Source of the DNA: Massariosphaeria phaeospora
Taxonomy: Eukaryota > Ascomycota > Dothideomycetes > Pleosporales
DNA: 64,000 bases
Direction of reading: 5' to 3'
Assembly: GCA_011032825.1 (NCBI GenBank)
Contig: JAADJZ010000008.1
Coordinates: 124,001-188,000 of the forward strand
Positions 11,265 to 22,347 of the stretch are shown one piece after another (the stretch's first letter is position 1; every line of letters begins with the position of its first letter). The notes beneath the pieces were generated by a model. It saw only the letters and a list, made by a program, of their open reading frames with translations. It did not search any database and was not told where the DNA came from. Both the position numbers and the translations under genes were made by a program.

Positions 11265-12285
11265 TTCTACGCTTCTTTATCAAACACGTATTAGCAATGC
11301 TTAAACAAAGTCTTTGCTAACTTGTAGCAACAGCAACCTACGGCGTAGTTTAAGTAATAGCCGTAATTATTAATTATAACAGCATCTCGATTGTTTCTAC
11401 GCAACTAACTTTTTAACTTTTTAAAAAACTGCTTAATTGAATTGTAGTTAGGTAAGTACAGCGGCAAGTACTCTAAAACAACGCTTCAATCGCGACAAAG
11501 CTAACGTACACGATCTAATTAATAGATTAAAGCGTTGTTTATTACTATAATAGATTTTAGCGCTAGGTACGCCTAGCAATGTAGCAGCACCTAATGCTCT
11601 AAAAAATCTTCAAATATTTCGCTAGTAATAGCGCCTTGAAAGATCGTATAGGTAAAGTAGCTATTAATAGTTATAGCTAGCAACAAACTCTATTTCTTCG
11701 ATTGTTTAACAGCGTAGCTTAATTAATAGAGCTAGTTTATAGGTGCCTATCTACGCTGCCTATCTCTTATACGCTCGTTGGCAGCAGACTTATTTAAACA
11801 GACAACTTAATTAGCTCTCTAACTTTAGAGGCGAGCTCTAAACAGTGCTCGCAGAGGCTCGCTGCGCTTACGCGCTGCTTTTTGGCAACCTTGTAACTCT
11901 AGCGAATAGATTTGAGGTATCTTTGTATAGTAGAGTTTGACGTCTCTATACTGTACTTGTTGTACACGAACTCTCTTATCTTGTCAACGTACAGCTCAGT
12001 TCGGCCGTGTATGAAGTCGAGTAGGCCGTCCTTGTGGATTTGACGGAGATGAGCCTTTCGGCTAGTCTTGACAGTAACCGGAGGGTAAAGTTGACCCTAC
12101 TGTTCAATGCTGAGTCGAATCTTGCCTATACAGGCCCGCCCGACGCTGGTCTCTCGATGTATTTGGCTATCATTGAGGCCAGCTTCAAGTCGCCATATGA
12201 CTCTCTGCAGCAACTCGACCTCTAACCGATGGCCTGTCGCTACAGGCAAACGAGTTTGGGGCGCCTGAGGCATCTCACGAAGCAA
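11265..12285 (-). pseudogene. Tc1/mariner (IS630-superfamily) transposase, RIP-inactivated
   Basis: The N-terminus from 12285 is intact for 62 codons and contains the helix-turn-helix segment LNDSQIHRETSVGRACIGKI. Further on the minus strand are TELYVDKIREFVYNKYSIET, then STIQRYLKSIR-stop-SYKVAK (Trp to TAG), a frameshift, and RSEPLRALFRARL. Next comes the catalytic-region remnant CCQRAYKR, then RRWAPIN-like residues with W as TAG. The last block is LPLYLPNYNSIKQFFKKLK, equivalent to the family's LPPYSPDxNPIE with Asp and Glu altered. The order matches fungal Tc1-like transposases of about 350 aa. Mutation density rises away from the 12.3-kb border, which suggests RIP faded toward the gene island. 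Confidence 0.85.
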
Positions 12286-12479
12286 AAACTGACGATACTA
12301 GATGGATTGTAGAGGAAGATTCAATGAGATCATCAAGCGCCTGCAAAACTGGGCGGAGAAAAATGCCCCTCCGGAAGCGCCGGATCCGAACCCCTATCGG
12401 GTTTAGCACCCCCTTTTGCCCCCTACCCCTCACCCCTTACCGTTTTTGGGGTGTACGAGGTGTTTCGCAGAGTACAATA

Positions 12480-13150
12480 GTGGGGCTTCATTTGTTGGCA
12501 GAATCCGAGTGTTGGAGCCATGAGAAACATTTTACGTGCATGTGTGTGAGGAGGCCGAAAGAAGCAAATATTTTAAAAGGATCATCTTGGTGAACCACGG
12601 TTCAACGAGATCCATAAGAGGCCACCCACTCAGTTCACACTAATAACGGATTGGGGATCTCTCGACATGAGCTCACGAACAGTTTCCACTGCGGTTCGCT
12701 GCTACTGCAGGGGGGCAAGGGCGTTGTCGGGGTTTCAAAAAAGCGCGATTCCATAGGCCCAATCCACATGGAAAACTCATCGCAGCCTGGCGGAGTCATT
12801 ACTTGAGGGGGCTATGGTAGCTGGTTGGTAAGCCCTCAACAAATACTGCGGCTAATCGCAAAGAAGAGAAATATCAGAGGCAGATAATTAGTGTCCGGAA
12901 CGAGCATAGTTGCTATTTAGAAGACAATGTGCGACAAAGAGCAGAATCATTGTAGGAGGACCACGGGCTTTGTAGCCCTGGACCACGGGCTTTGTAGCCC
13001 TAGACCGCAAGGCGAAGTTTGCCATGTAATGCTAGTGCATATTCCTAAACCGCGCGTTTTCCATCCCCCTAGCCCCACGACCCAACACACTAGAAACGCC
13101 TTACGCGTTTAGCCGGGCTACTCAGTTGCGTAGTAGGGTCCCTCTTCGCT
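12480..13150. other. Intergenic region with a small tandem hairpin repeat
   Basis: GC-balanced DNA to the right of the Tc1 border. The only structure seen is a 22-bp unit repeated twice in tandem (12958-12979 and 12980-13001). Each unit contains GGGCTTTGTAGCCC, which can fold into a 5-bp stem with a TTGT loop. Short open frames here show no recognisable protein. Confidence 0.4.
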
Positions 13151-13157
13151 GGACAAA

Positions 13158-14760
13158 TCAAGCGCAGTGTAGGTATGAGCGGCGACGACTTGTAAGCTCG
13201 AGCATCTCCGACGCGCGCAGGGCTGCTACGCTGAACGATCTGCTGCCACCCAGCCACAGTAAGCTAGAAGGATCCAAATTTGCATTTGGATTGCATGAGG
13301 CAGTCTCTTGACTCACGCTCACGCTCCAGCTCCTATCCCCAGACACTCCCTCAGTCGCTTGCTCCCACGTCTCTTGTTCTTCCTCCTCCTCTTCCTCCTT
13401 ATCATCGCTAGCCTCACCACACACCCCAAGCTCCCTCAGTATCTCGTAACCCTCGGCCGCCGTCATAAAGTGCGTTTTTCTCCAACTGGCCTTTGCCGCA
13501 TTGATTTGGTCGCGAAGCCCTAGAATGCATTCGATCTTGTCATAGTATGCCTCAACCACCTTTTCTAGAATATTTCTACGGGCTTCGAAGTCGTAGACGC
13601 TTACATTGTGCTGCTCCGCAAACTCAGCCAGACCACCAGCATCTTTCTAGGCGTGGTATGCAGGGTACGTGTTATGGGATTGGAAGTACGGGGATACGTC
13701 ATCTCGATGCGCGTTGTTGGGGATCGTAGGGGAACCCGGCGGCGTTGTTGAGGGCGTTGTAGAGGACTTGAAAGTATCGGTTTCTGTTTGATAGTGGACA
13801 TGGCTATGTAGGTATCAGGACGATTTTTATGAGATGCGAAGGTAGCTAGCACAGCAGTAGTGTTATAATATACGTAGGCTAGAGCATCTAGCAAGAGGTC
13901 CTGTTAACTATAGTTCCTGCTATGCACCTAGACACTTAGTGCTTTCTAAGCTTGTAGCTAGAGGATTATATTTGTTAGCGGAATGCGCTATGTAATCTAC
14001 AATACTCCTAACAGGCTAGAATTCTAGAGCTAGCCAAGACAAGGTCTAGGTAGCAGTCTGTTGCTAAGAGGATCTTAGTAGACCCTAGTGCGCGCAAGCG
14101 GCCTAGAAAGCTGCGGCTATCTCCTCTACAACGATACTATCTGCTACTAGATAGCTAATAGTAGCGAATTCTATAAACTCTTTGCTAATGTCCTCGGTCT
14201 CTATACTATTATGCTTATAGCTGAAAAATATGTATTGAAATTGAAACTAGTTGCTAGACTTTTCTTCAATAAGCTTGAAAGCTTGGAAAAACGGCGAGAA
14301 TTGTATCATCTTCCTGAAAACTCTTTGCTAACTATTGAGCTTCCTGTAGAACGGAAGGCTACTGTCTAACGTATTCTATAGTTGCTTCAAGCAAGCTTAA
14401 AGAGCTGCTTTATAGTCTAGGAGAAGTGTTAGAATCTTCCTATTGTACGCGACCTTGCCTGGACTAAGATTGTGCTAGGTCTTTTTGCTATAGGTATAGG
14501 AACTCCCTTTAGAAAATTGTATAGCTTTGCTAGCTGAGGAATTGATAACGATGATAGCGTCGCGCTCTAGGACTTTCTCTGCCGCACAGTGTGTGCCTAA
14601 GTCGACATACAAAGCTCTTGCATCTGCATCGTTGTTGACAGCAACGCAGAAGGATGTGCAATATCCATTTCCGCCCAGCCAAAGCTGCTATGCCGCGAAA
14701 GCGAAGTAATGCGTGACGCTTCAAGATTCAGAAGATCAACTAAGCTACACAAGTGTCAGT
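13158..14760 (-). pseudogene. Unknown fungal gene, damaged by RIP-type stops
   Basis: A single minus-strand frame stays readable from about 14760 to 13158, interrupted almost only by TAG (and a few TAA) codons. Upstream parts read LWLGGNGYCTSFCVAV and ADARALYVDLGTHCAAEKV. The middle part reads YNRKILTLLLDYKAAL and DISKEFIEFATISYLVADS. The 3' part reads NNAHRDDVSPYFQSHNTYPA, AEFAEQHNVSVYDFEARRN and then a 133-codon open stretch with an acidic run. One stop (TAG near 13651) sits where a Trp would restore the frame. I do not recognise the family, and no transposase motif is present. It looks like an ordinary host gene or low-copy element of about 500 aa that was hit by RIP. A start codon is not obvious. 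Confidence 0.5.
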
Positions 14761-14769
14761 GGCCTTGAT

Positions 14770-16176
14770 ATAGTAGGAAAGGTAATGCCTGACAGCTAGG
14801 TGAAAAGTCAGAGTGCCAAGGTAACGCCGTAGCGAAGAGGCGATGTTGTTGCGAAGAGGCGAAGTCAAGCATGAAGAAGGGCAAGCGGAAGATGGATGCT
14901 TTGGTTAATAAAGAAGAGGCTGGAGAGGTGGCTAAAGAAAGTCCTGCAAAACAATCATAAATCGGGCAGAGGGAAAACGCTCTTTGGTTGAAAAAGAAAT
15001 GTCGAGGCCCCGAATCATCGATCTTTTGCGCGTACGTAAGATTGACATACTTGGTTGCGAAAATTGGCTAACAGCAACAAGAGAAGCTGCATCAGGGGTG
15101 TCGACCCATCGGATTGTGTCCCAGGAAAACAAGGTGATTTCGGAATTCTTCGCAGCGCCTGGACTACACTGACAAACGTTTTGAAACACAAGAGCAGCCG
15201 GTATGAGCCGAATAAGGAGGTCAGGACGACGAACGGACTGCGTTGACGCTACAGTGGAAGCTGGAGTGAATTCCGTTAATATGGTGGAAGACAGTGGCCG
15301 CGAGGAACCTTCTTGGCGTTCTGCCGGGGTTGACGATGAGTGAGTCTGGGAAAGAGAACCACGCACGAGATGAAACTAGCGAGAAAGGTGTTAGTCTCAC
15401 GCTGAAAACAAATGAGGCTCTCCGCAGCAAGTTCGGGCTTTGCGAAAACTTTCTCCGATTGACGCACGCACATGGTCCTCCAGTGGTTGTTGAAAGGTTT
15501 GACTGAAATGTGAAGAGAATCGGGACTCTGCAAAGCTCCTCATGTGTCCACGACGTGTGAACTTGGAGAAAGAAGTAGCTGACCAAGGTGGGAATAGGGC
15601 TGGGGATGCTGAGGTGGTAGTGGTGTGGACGCGGGAGTGTTGATACGGAAGGCAGGAGGGAGAGCGAGCTAGAGCCATAATGGGCCCAGCGCTTCCCCCT
15701 CTAGCTGCGGAGCTAAACCCAATCCGTCGCGAGTCCAACAAGTCCTCTTCCTCCTTCCTTTCCTCTTCTGCCCTCCATCCATCATGACTCTTCCGCCGTC
15801 TATCGCGTTTCCTGTCACTTGCAGCATCCCTCGCTGTTGCTATTCGAACTCCGGACTGCGCTCGCACGATGCAGCGCTGCCCGCCTCTTCGCGCCTACGT
15901 TCCTGGCTGACGTCAGGCGACGTGTCATCACCAAATTGCGACCCCGGTTCAATGGCAGCGGAGAGGATAAGACATCGAAATCGAAATCGAGATTAACTAT
16001 GGCGACCACGTACGCGACACAGGCTTGAAAGTGCCACCACGATCTCGATCCTAGGACCTCGACGGTGAGATATTTGTTGCGTTTGATATTAGTGGGTCAA
16101 CATAGTCAGTACACCCAACCATCCAAAATCTCCTCCACCACCAGTATGCCTCATCTTCCCCCTTAGTACGGAACCT
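14770..16176. other. Intergenic region, no convincing gene
   Basis: GC-balanced DNA with several overlapping open frames of 60-156 codons on both strands (for example minus 15397-15867). None shows a family motif, a signal peptide or consistent splice structure. It includes the 3' flank of the kinase gene. Nothing can be supported as a gene. Confidence 0.35.
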
Positions 16177-17631
16177 TTACTCCAGCTGAGGCAATGCCCA
16201 CTTAACCATCCACTCGGACCTAAGCACCTCGTCTATGGTTAGACGTTCCTCAGGGCGGAACCTGAGCATACCACGCACCAATTCAAGAATAGCCCGCGTC
16301 TCTTCTTCCTCAAACGTCCCAGCCGCCTCCCGTTTCCTCCTGTACTCCTGCACGAATTCTTCAAAGGCGATCTCGAGACTAGGCCACGTATCCCGATCAC
16401 TAGTTGGTCGTTGAGGTATCGCACCCTTCGCGTACTTCTGTTCCTCACCCAGTCGTTCCCATTGTTTCCTCCAGCGTTCCGGGAAATTATGAGAACCCAA
16501 GACGTCGATTTGTTGAGCTACGATCTCGTCCTGCGTTTCTGACTCGCTGAAGATGAACTTCATCCCTAATATTTCCCAGATAGCAGTCCCAAGGCTCCAT
16601 ATGTCTGATGGATATGACAAAGGCTCATTCGGCTCGAAAAGAGCCTCTGGTGCTCTCTTGGCCAAAGGAATGTTGCAGTCTCTGCCAAGGCGCTGCTCCG
16701 TAGCTGGAGAGAATGCCTCGCCAAAGTCGCTAAGAAGTAGTCCATGGGTGTCGGCTAAGGTAAACTCTTGAGCCTTTTTACCGAGATACAGAGGGACTAC
16801 TGCTTGGGCTGGGACGTTGAGGGTGAGGGGCTGCCCATCGACTCGAGTAATAGGCACCGTGTCAGGTTCGCCATATTTGCCCCTGAATTCCTGAACCGAC
16901 AGCTCGTCAAATGTCGATGGAAGTTCAACCAACACGTTCCGAAGATGAATATCTGTATTCGTGATCAGTTCTGGTTCCGGCAGTTGGTTAGGGATGCAGC
17001 AAGTCATACCTCCGTGAACAAAACCCCGCGAGTGGATGAACGCCACCGCGGTTGCCAATTTCGCAGCTAGAGCGCGAGCGACTTTTATTGGAAAGAGACG
17101 ACTGAATGACGCTTCCTTGAGACTCCCTTGAGCGGGAGTGAGCGTATAGCACGCGTGAGTTCCGTTGGGTCCGCTGACATCAAATGCATCGATGATGGCC
17201 GGTAGCGCGGTGCATGCATCCGCATCAGGAGCAGCGCGGGGAGGTTGTGGGTTTGACCTTGAGTCATGTAGTGCCCTCAGGATTTCGGGTTCCCGTCGCG
17301 GGAGTGCCGGGCTCGATATCCCGATTTTGACGGCGACATAGTGTTTGGCTGTCTCGTCTCGAGCAAGCCAGATAGTGGAATAACCGCCAAAGCCCAGCTT
17401 GTCCACTATTCGGTAGCGATTGTGCAGCATATCGTTGATCATCACAGGGTGGTATCCGGCAGACTGGTACAACTCCAAGCGCTCCACCCCATCGATCCAT
17501 TGATACTCGATTGATGGATTAAGTGACATTGTCGAAAAGTGTGGACGAGAACAGCGGCTGGCCACGCGTCGTGAGGCTGAAAAGACGCAAAGAAGTTTAA
17601 TTTTAAAGTTTGCTATTAGCCCGGATTTCAT
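16177..17631 (-). CDS. SRPK-like Ser/Thr protein kinase
   Basis: Predicted 465 aa after removing one 57-nt intron at 16953-17009, which splits the HRD-like catalytic loop. Splicing converts the interrupted VHG...IHLRN into the expected HGDIHLRN. The intron is stopless and a multiple of three, so the unspliced frame stays open. Domains in order: glycine loop KLGFGGYSTIWLA (about residues 77-89), VAVK lysine (about 102), catalytic loop, LSDFGEAF (the DFG site), RAPEALF (the APE site), DIWSLGTAIWEIL, and C-terminal LRFRPEERLTIDEVL. SRPK-like kinases phosphorylate Ser/Arg-rich proteins in the canonical case; many fungal paralogues have unknown targets. A start at 17631 gives a basic, acid-free N-terminal extension that could be a mitochondrial presequence. 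An ATG at 17529 (MSLNPSIEYQW) is an alternative. Confidence 0.85.
   Translation of the reverse strand: MKSGLIANFKIKLLCVFSASRRVASRCSRPHFSTMSLNPSIEYQWIDGVERLELYQSAGYHPVMINDMLHNRYRIVDKLGFGGYSTIWLARDETAKHYVAVKIGISSPALPRREPEILRALHDSRSNPQPPRAAPDADACTALPAIIDAFDVSGPNGTHACYTLTPAQGSLKEASFSRLFPIKVARALAAKLATAVAFIHSRGFVHGGMTCCIPNQLPEPELITNTDIHLRNVLVELPSTFDELSVQEFRGKYGEPDTVPITRVDGQPLTLNVPAQAVVPLYLGKKAQEFTLADTHGLLLSDFGEAFSPATEQRLGRDCNIPLAKRAPEALFEPNEPLSYPSDIWSLGTAIWEILGMKFIFSESETQDEIVAQQIDVLGSHNFPERWRKQWERLGEEQKYAKGAIPQRPTSDRDTWPSLEIAFEEFVQEYRRKREAAGTFEEEETRAILELVRGMLRFRPEERLTIDEVLRSEWMVKWALPQLE
16953..17009 (-). other. In-frame intron of the SRPK-like kinase
   Basis: GTATGA donor and AATACAG acceptor, 57 nt, with CCCTAACC or ACTGATC as a likely branch site. 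Removal restores the catalytic loop. Retention would add 19 residues in the active site and probably inactivate the kinase. Confidence 0.75.
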
Positions 17632-19188
17632 AATGGCATTTCGAGTGACAAAAGGCGGGTGCGAGACTTTACCAGAGCGTGGTTAGGTGTAAGTGTAGTT
17701 ATAAGAACGGAAGAGGTTGTTGAGGTCGTCGCCAAACGCGGGAAAAGTACAAGCTATTGCCCCGCTCCAATGCTTATGTAAACATGTATAAGCAACAAAA
17801 GCTTCCTTGACACGCGTGCGGGCGTGAGATTGATGCGAGGTCGAGAATAGTGAGAGTAGAGACAGGATGATGGCGTTGCCGAAGTGGTCTTGCGTCCCAT
17901 GTGGCTCTCTACGCGGCATTGCAGAGAAAACCAACTTATAAGGCTGCGCATTGTTTTTCGGGTTGCTAATTTCTCGTGGAAATCTACGTGGCTTTTGGAG
18001 ACATGTGCTGATTACCGCCTGCGCTCGAAACGGGGCCGTTTGGCTGGTGCCGTTCACCACTGGCGATAACCCTGCTCCAGAAAACTCGAGCAATGCTGGA
18101 GAAATTCGAGAAATCCTCTGCACCTTATTACAGTCCCCCCCCCCCCCCCCCCCCCCGGCTCGGCTTCGTAGCGCTCCATAGTGCAGCCACCTAGCAGGGG
18201 GTTGTAGCTAATCTATTAATTGCCTTCAAGCCTCTGTAGAGTAGTAGGTAAGGCTAAGCTGCTGCTGAGAGACCCTCTAGAGGTCTGTAAGCGTTGTAGA
18301 GGGCCTGTAAAGATGTAAATAACGCTAAAATATAGCCTGTAAGAGCACGCTAGGCATGTATAGAGGCAGGATGTAGTCTGTAAAAGGTAGATTGACTACT
18401 TAGCGTGTGTGGATTGTGAGAAGCGAGAGGAAGTGAGACTTCCCTATTGATCTCCCTCAACCCCCTGTCCACCCCCTGCCAGGTGGCGGCACTACGAACC
18501 CGAGCCGGGAGGACTGTACCTAAGTGAGGCACCGGCAGTACGCGATTGGCTGTTCTCGACTCCACCCGACCCAACCAAACCCACCCAAACCATGCCGCAT
18601 CCTCTTAGCTCTCGTCCCGTCTAGTTCACCTCTCTTGAGAAACCTCTGTCACCACATCCATGTGATCTAAATGAGACGCCACCCCGACTACCGAGGTTGA
18701 GCTGCGACATGACCAAATCAACTTGCTTTGTGCGTTAAAGGGACATGGGGTTGGTTGTGTCGACGCGATGGTAAAGCGGAAAGCGTAGGTAGTAGAGAAA
18801 GTCCACAAACGCGCTTGTCGCTCGTCGATATGCCCATGATGCTCTCCGTGAGTCTTCCCCATATGAGCTTCTCTAGACCCTCCGGCCTCGTTCTTGGCTT
18901 GGACACCCGCATCATGTTCGCCGACACTCGTGCCTCAGGTCGTTTCAAGCCTCTTAAAATGCGACGGACCAAGATACCCCTCGCGTTTGCCAGATCAAAG
19001 ATTTCCATTGAGACATCAATTCAGACTGCCAGCGCGCTCGCTATAGAGCATACCCACCCGTCCTGTCCACGCCCACAGAGCATAGCCATCAAGCGCATCC
19101 CGAGCTTGGTCCCGCCATGTCTGCAAAGACATCGCCGAAGCATCAGGGACTACAAAAGAGGGGACGTTGAAGGCGTCGTGAGGGTTGC
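17632..19188. other. Intergenic region with a 22-nt poly-C tract
   Basis: A run of 22 C residues lies at 18135-18156. Downstream, about 18180-18400 is AT-richer and TAG-rich, like mildly mutated repeat DNA. The open frames at 18728-19357 (plus) and 18718-19008 (minus) overlap each other and show no family motif. I leave both out as genes. Confidence 0.35.
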
Positions 19189-20022
19189 TTGTCGCTCGCC
19201 CGTACCCCATGGATCTCGTCTGGCAATGACGCGGCCTTACAAAGCCTACTCTCGCAGCCCCAATGGATCAAAACAATGCGCGAAAAACCGCACTCCATCT
19301 ATAGTGAGACAACAGGCGCGAACGGCGAGCGCAGGGCCATGGCCCATCCAACGCTGAACCTCGATCGTTGCTTGATAGCAGCGGCGCAGAACGGCCACGC
19401 GGCTGTCGTGTCGACATTACTCGCTTTCGGAAAACACCACAGCATCGACACCTCCAACGAAACGACAATGCGAACGATAATCACCAAGATCATCCGCCAT
19501 GGACACGCCGCCGTGTTCAAGGCCCTCGCAACTGCAGACCCGAATGTCGTCCGCTTCCGCTTCCCCCACGGCACGCTGCCCCTCTACGAGGCCGTGAGGC
19601 AGCGGGAAACTGAGGTGGCTGCTGTGCTGCTCGAGCTGGGCGCGGATCCACTACACCCTGTTCAGCCGTCGAAAGAGATTGGGGGTTACCACTCGTCTCT
19701 GATGTCTTTCGCTGCATTTGCTGAAGGGCCGCGCATGACCGAGCTGCTGTTGGCACACGGTTGCTCTCTCCCTTTCTCTGCTGCGTTACATACCGCTGCA
19801 CGTTATGGTAAACTCGATACTATGCGCATTCTGATGCAGCATGGCGCGGACATGAACGAAGTCCTTTCTGGTTGGCGCAGTTGGACGCCTATGCACTTCG
19901 CCGCCTCCAAGGGCCAAGTCGATGCCATGAAGTTGCTAGAGCAGCACGGGGCACTCTCTGACTTGAAAGACGGGGATGGGAACACACCTGCACAGCTGCT
20001 AGAGAAGGATATAACTGCTTAG
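19189..20022 (+). CDS. Ankyrin-repeat protein (5' end uncertain)
   Basis: An open frame of 277 codons contains several ankyrin-like units. Examples are CLIAAAQNGHAAVVSTLLAF, the block LPLYEAVRQRETEVAAVLLELGADPL, a block ending MTELLLAHGCS, ALHTAARYGKLDTMRILMQH with GADMNE, and the final MHFAASKGQVDAMKLLEQHG. The position-specific ALH-A-xxG-xxxx-LL-x-xGA pattern defines the repeat. These act as protein-binding scaffolds; the partner is unknown. The first in-frame ATG is at 19276, but residues before it (GNDAALQSLLSQPQW) look like coding sequence, so a short upstream exon is likely and the start is unresolved. There is no signal peptide or membrane segment in what can be read. The stop is TAG at the end of the frame. 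Confidence 0.75.
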   Translation: MSLARTPWISSGNDAALQSLLSQPQWIKTMREKPHSIYSETTGANGERRAMAHPTLNLDRCLIAAAQNGHAAVVSTLLAFGKHHSIDTSNETTMRTIITKIIRHGHAAVFKALATADPNVVRFRFPHGTLPLYEAVRQRETEVAAVLLELGADPLHPVQPSKEIGGYHSSLMSFAAFAEGPRMTELLLAHGCSLPFSAALHTAARYGKLDTMRILMQHGADMNEVLSGWRSWTPMHFAASKGQVDAMKLLEQHGALSDLKDGDGNTPAQLLEKDITA

Positions 20023-21031
20023 CACTGCTGTCCGGCTTCTCACGACGTACCAGAGCTTGTCGCTGGAGATATGTGCGAATTTGAAATCAGCTTTCGCCAG
20101 GCGAACGGGTTGATCAGCGTCTCTAACCATGATGTTCTCTAAGTCATAAGCACATGTATACAAACCTGGACAAACGGGTAACTAGTTAATGGCAATCTTT
20201 CTCTCCAACCACTCTATATTCGAAACCCTGCGTGTGTAGCTACTAGTAACGCAGCGTCAACGACCTCAGGATTTCTCTCGCATCTGTGCGCCGTTGCCAG
20301 AGCGCCAGGCGTGTCCAATCTAGTTTTTTTTGTGACCAGAACGAGCGGCACGGTTTGGCAGTGTGGTAGCAGGACAGCCGCAGCTTGACTTGGTTTGGAG
20401 AGGCCCCTAGCATAGATGCGCCGCTCAGCCACTGTACGCCTGGCGCGAGTATACTCTCTGGCCTCTATATGCGTATGTTAGCTATGAATAACCTTGAGCC
20501 CACAGACCTTGTCTAACACACGCTTCTGTTCTTAATAAGCCCTGGCCTAAATTTGGAGGCTCGACGAAGAACCTCCTTTATCGTGTCAAGAACTCTTTGA
20601 CCAAAGGAAGCGCCTAGTAGGGTGTTACTTCGTGGTATGCCCAGCGTCTAAGTCGTCTTCCTATTTGATCGTGTAGAGACCCGTAGACCGCAACAGTTGA
20701 CCGTGATGGACAGCTTCAGCGGAATATATCCCTGAAAACACATCACTAACCGGTTGGCGCTGGCTCCTTCAACCACGATGTATCATCGAGTCTTCGCCAG
20801 ATAATCTGTCTGCTCTGGAATATAGACTGTCCGGCTTTGGCTGTGTTTTCCCGTCGCTGTAAGCTAGAGCTCGGGGCTCGGGATTCGTCTTTGTGGCGCA
20901 GAGCCTGCGGCGGGGTTAACCTGCGGGCGGTCATCAAGGCGCTGGCGTGTTGAAGAGAGCGTTGCTTCGTGGGTGTGCTGGGTTGAGACTAGGGCCTTGG
21001 AGGACAGAGGCGCGTCCAGGTGGTCAATTGA
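20023..21031. other. Intergenic region, nothing recognised
   Basis: Only short open frames on both strands, without motifs. It contains the 3' flank of the ankyrin gene and the presumed 5' flank of the next gene. Confidence 0.35.
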
Positions 21032-21943
21032 GTGGTCGAGAAGGGAGAGGCCGAGGTGGACGGGAGCACCAGGTGCAAGAGGTACGGTCTGGTTGTACGC
21101 CAGCCAACCCGAGTCGAAGTGTTACACATCGCCCATAATCCATCAACAATAAGCCAGACCTGCTGTCCCGTCTCTTTCCGAGCATCGCTCTGTGCCGCCA
21201 CTGATGGGGATGACTCGCATCGTCGCCGGCTGCTTGCACTCGGTGGCCACGCGAAATGTGCCGTGAATACCGCCGCTCCCTTGACCGCATACAGCTGGGA
21301 GCTTCATCGTCCTGCCCAAGAGCCGACGCCCGGCTGTGGCCATCGGCCGCATCGTGGACTTGTGGGCGGGCTTGTCGATGTTGCTAAAACGACCATTCAG
21401 GGGCGCAAGGTACAGGCAGCCACGAGCCTAGGTGGTGACACGGCCTGTCGCTCACATCCAGCTTACTTACCTCTTCCAGGCATATACTATATATACGCTC
21501 AGAAGCTGCGTCTCGGCTTCCCCGTCGACGAGACGAGCAGTCTGTGGGATGCCATGACCGAGCACTTGCAACAGCGTTCCGGGAGGGTCAAGTACATTGC
21601 CTGTGCTTCGCGCAAGACTGGACGCACGATGCGGCTGATCCGCGATCTGGACGATGAGGATACCGTTGTGGTCTGGGACGCTATCAAGGCAAAAGTAGAA
21701 GGCCGGCCGGAGATCGTGGAGCACTTGGCTGCTACCGCTCCCGCGGATTCTCAGGTGGTGTACGTTGCGCGGCTCGTCCGCGATCTGGGCGAGAATAGGA
21801 CGCGTCTAGTTTGGTTGGCCATTACCGCGAAGATGCAACGTCGTCCCAAGCTGATCGCGCATGTAGCCTCCTCCTCGCCTGGTCCCAACACAGGTGCTAT
21901 CCACGAAGGTGAGGACATGCCACACGAGGGTGATGAAGACTAA
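21032..21943 (+). CDS. Hypothetical protein with three tandem WDA-type repeats
   Basis: The last 155 codons (from about 21480) hold three related units of 40-50 residues: SSLWDAMTEHLQQRSGRV, then TVVVWDAIKAKVEGRPEIV, then TRLVWLAITAKMQRRPKLI. Each has a (V/L)W-x-A-(I/M)-x-x-(H/K)-x-x-x-R core and is preceded in two cases by a (L/V)(I/V)RDL motif. I do not recognise the family. The frame upstream of 21480 looks less convincing, and a pyrimidine-rich acceptor CTCTTCCAG at 21471-21479 suggests an intron ends there, so the true 5' exon is not defined. The acidic C-terminus ends EGDED. A degraded relative of the same repeat appears at 24470-24605, beyond the hAT insertion. Confidence 0.5.
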   Translation: MVEKGEAEVDGSTRCKRYGLVVRQPTRVEVLHIAHNPSTISQTCCPVSFRASLCAATDGDDSHRRRLLALGGHAKCAVNTAAPLTAYSWELHRPAQEPTPGCGHRPHRGLVGGLVDVAKTTIQGRKVQAATSLGGDTACRSHPAYLPLPGIYYIYAQKLRLGFPVDETSSLWDAMTEHLQQRSGRVKYIACASRKTGRTMRLIRDLDDEDTVVVWDAIKAKVEGRPEIVEHLAATAPADSQVVYVARLVRDLGENRTRLVWLAITAKMQRRPKLIAHVASSSPGPNTGAIHEGEDMPHEGDED

Positions 21944-22339
21944 TCAGTTTCCACACCAGCGGACAACACCGAGAGGGAAGGTTATTGAAGAAGAGGTTCT
22001 TGCTGATGGATGCTGTGCTTGAGAGAATCCTCAGGTAGCTACGGAGGGGCCCTCGATGTGCCGCACTCCTCAGAACTATAGTTTATCAAGATAACTCACA
22101 CGCACACACATGCAAAATGTCCATCAACGTTCCTACACTCGGATACTGCCCAGCGGCCCCCTTCACGATGGAGCATACGAGAAGATGCAGTTAGTGCAGC
22201 AGCAGCTACCTCGCTCAGTGAAACCCGATCCGCACACTCTAGAACCTTCTAATTTCGATGCCTCTGGCTCTGAGGACACTGTCACACATCAACAAGCTAT
22301 CATATCGCATCCGGTTACATCACGAACAAGCCTACCATG
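21944..22339. other. Intergenic DNA up to the hAT target site
   Basis: A 91-codon open frame (22110-22385) runs into the transposon end and has no recognised motif. No gene can be supported. Confidence 0.3.
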
Positions 22340-22347
22340 GTTATGGT

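Larger units (their letters stand above)
6851..12477 (-). mobile_element. Tc1/mariner element with nested insertions
   Basis: The left end, TTGGTGCTCTGCGAAACACC (6851), and the reverse complement of the right end, TTGTACTCTGCGAAACACC (ending 12477), are inverted repeats of about 35 bp. Each is bordered by TA (6849-6850 and 12478-12479). The transposase relic (minus, 11265-12285) lies just inside the right end. A full pogo element (7005-8868) is inserted near the left end. About 2.4 kb between 8871 and 11264 is too long for a simple Tc1 element and probably includes a further insertion. The first about 250 bp and last about 450 bp are GC-balanced, while the middle is strongly RIP-mutated. Confidence 0.65.

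Noticed and set aside
15397..15867. 156-codon minus-strand frame
   Set aside because: Low-complexity Arg/Ser-rich composition, no conserved block, competing frames on both strands.
18728..19357. 209-codon plus-strand open frame
   Set aside because: No motif, overlaps the 5' part of the ankyrin gene in another frame and a similarly long minus-strand frame. Looks like chance in GC-balanced DNA.
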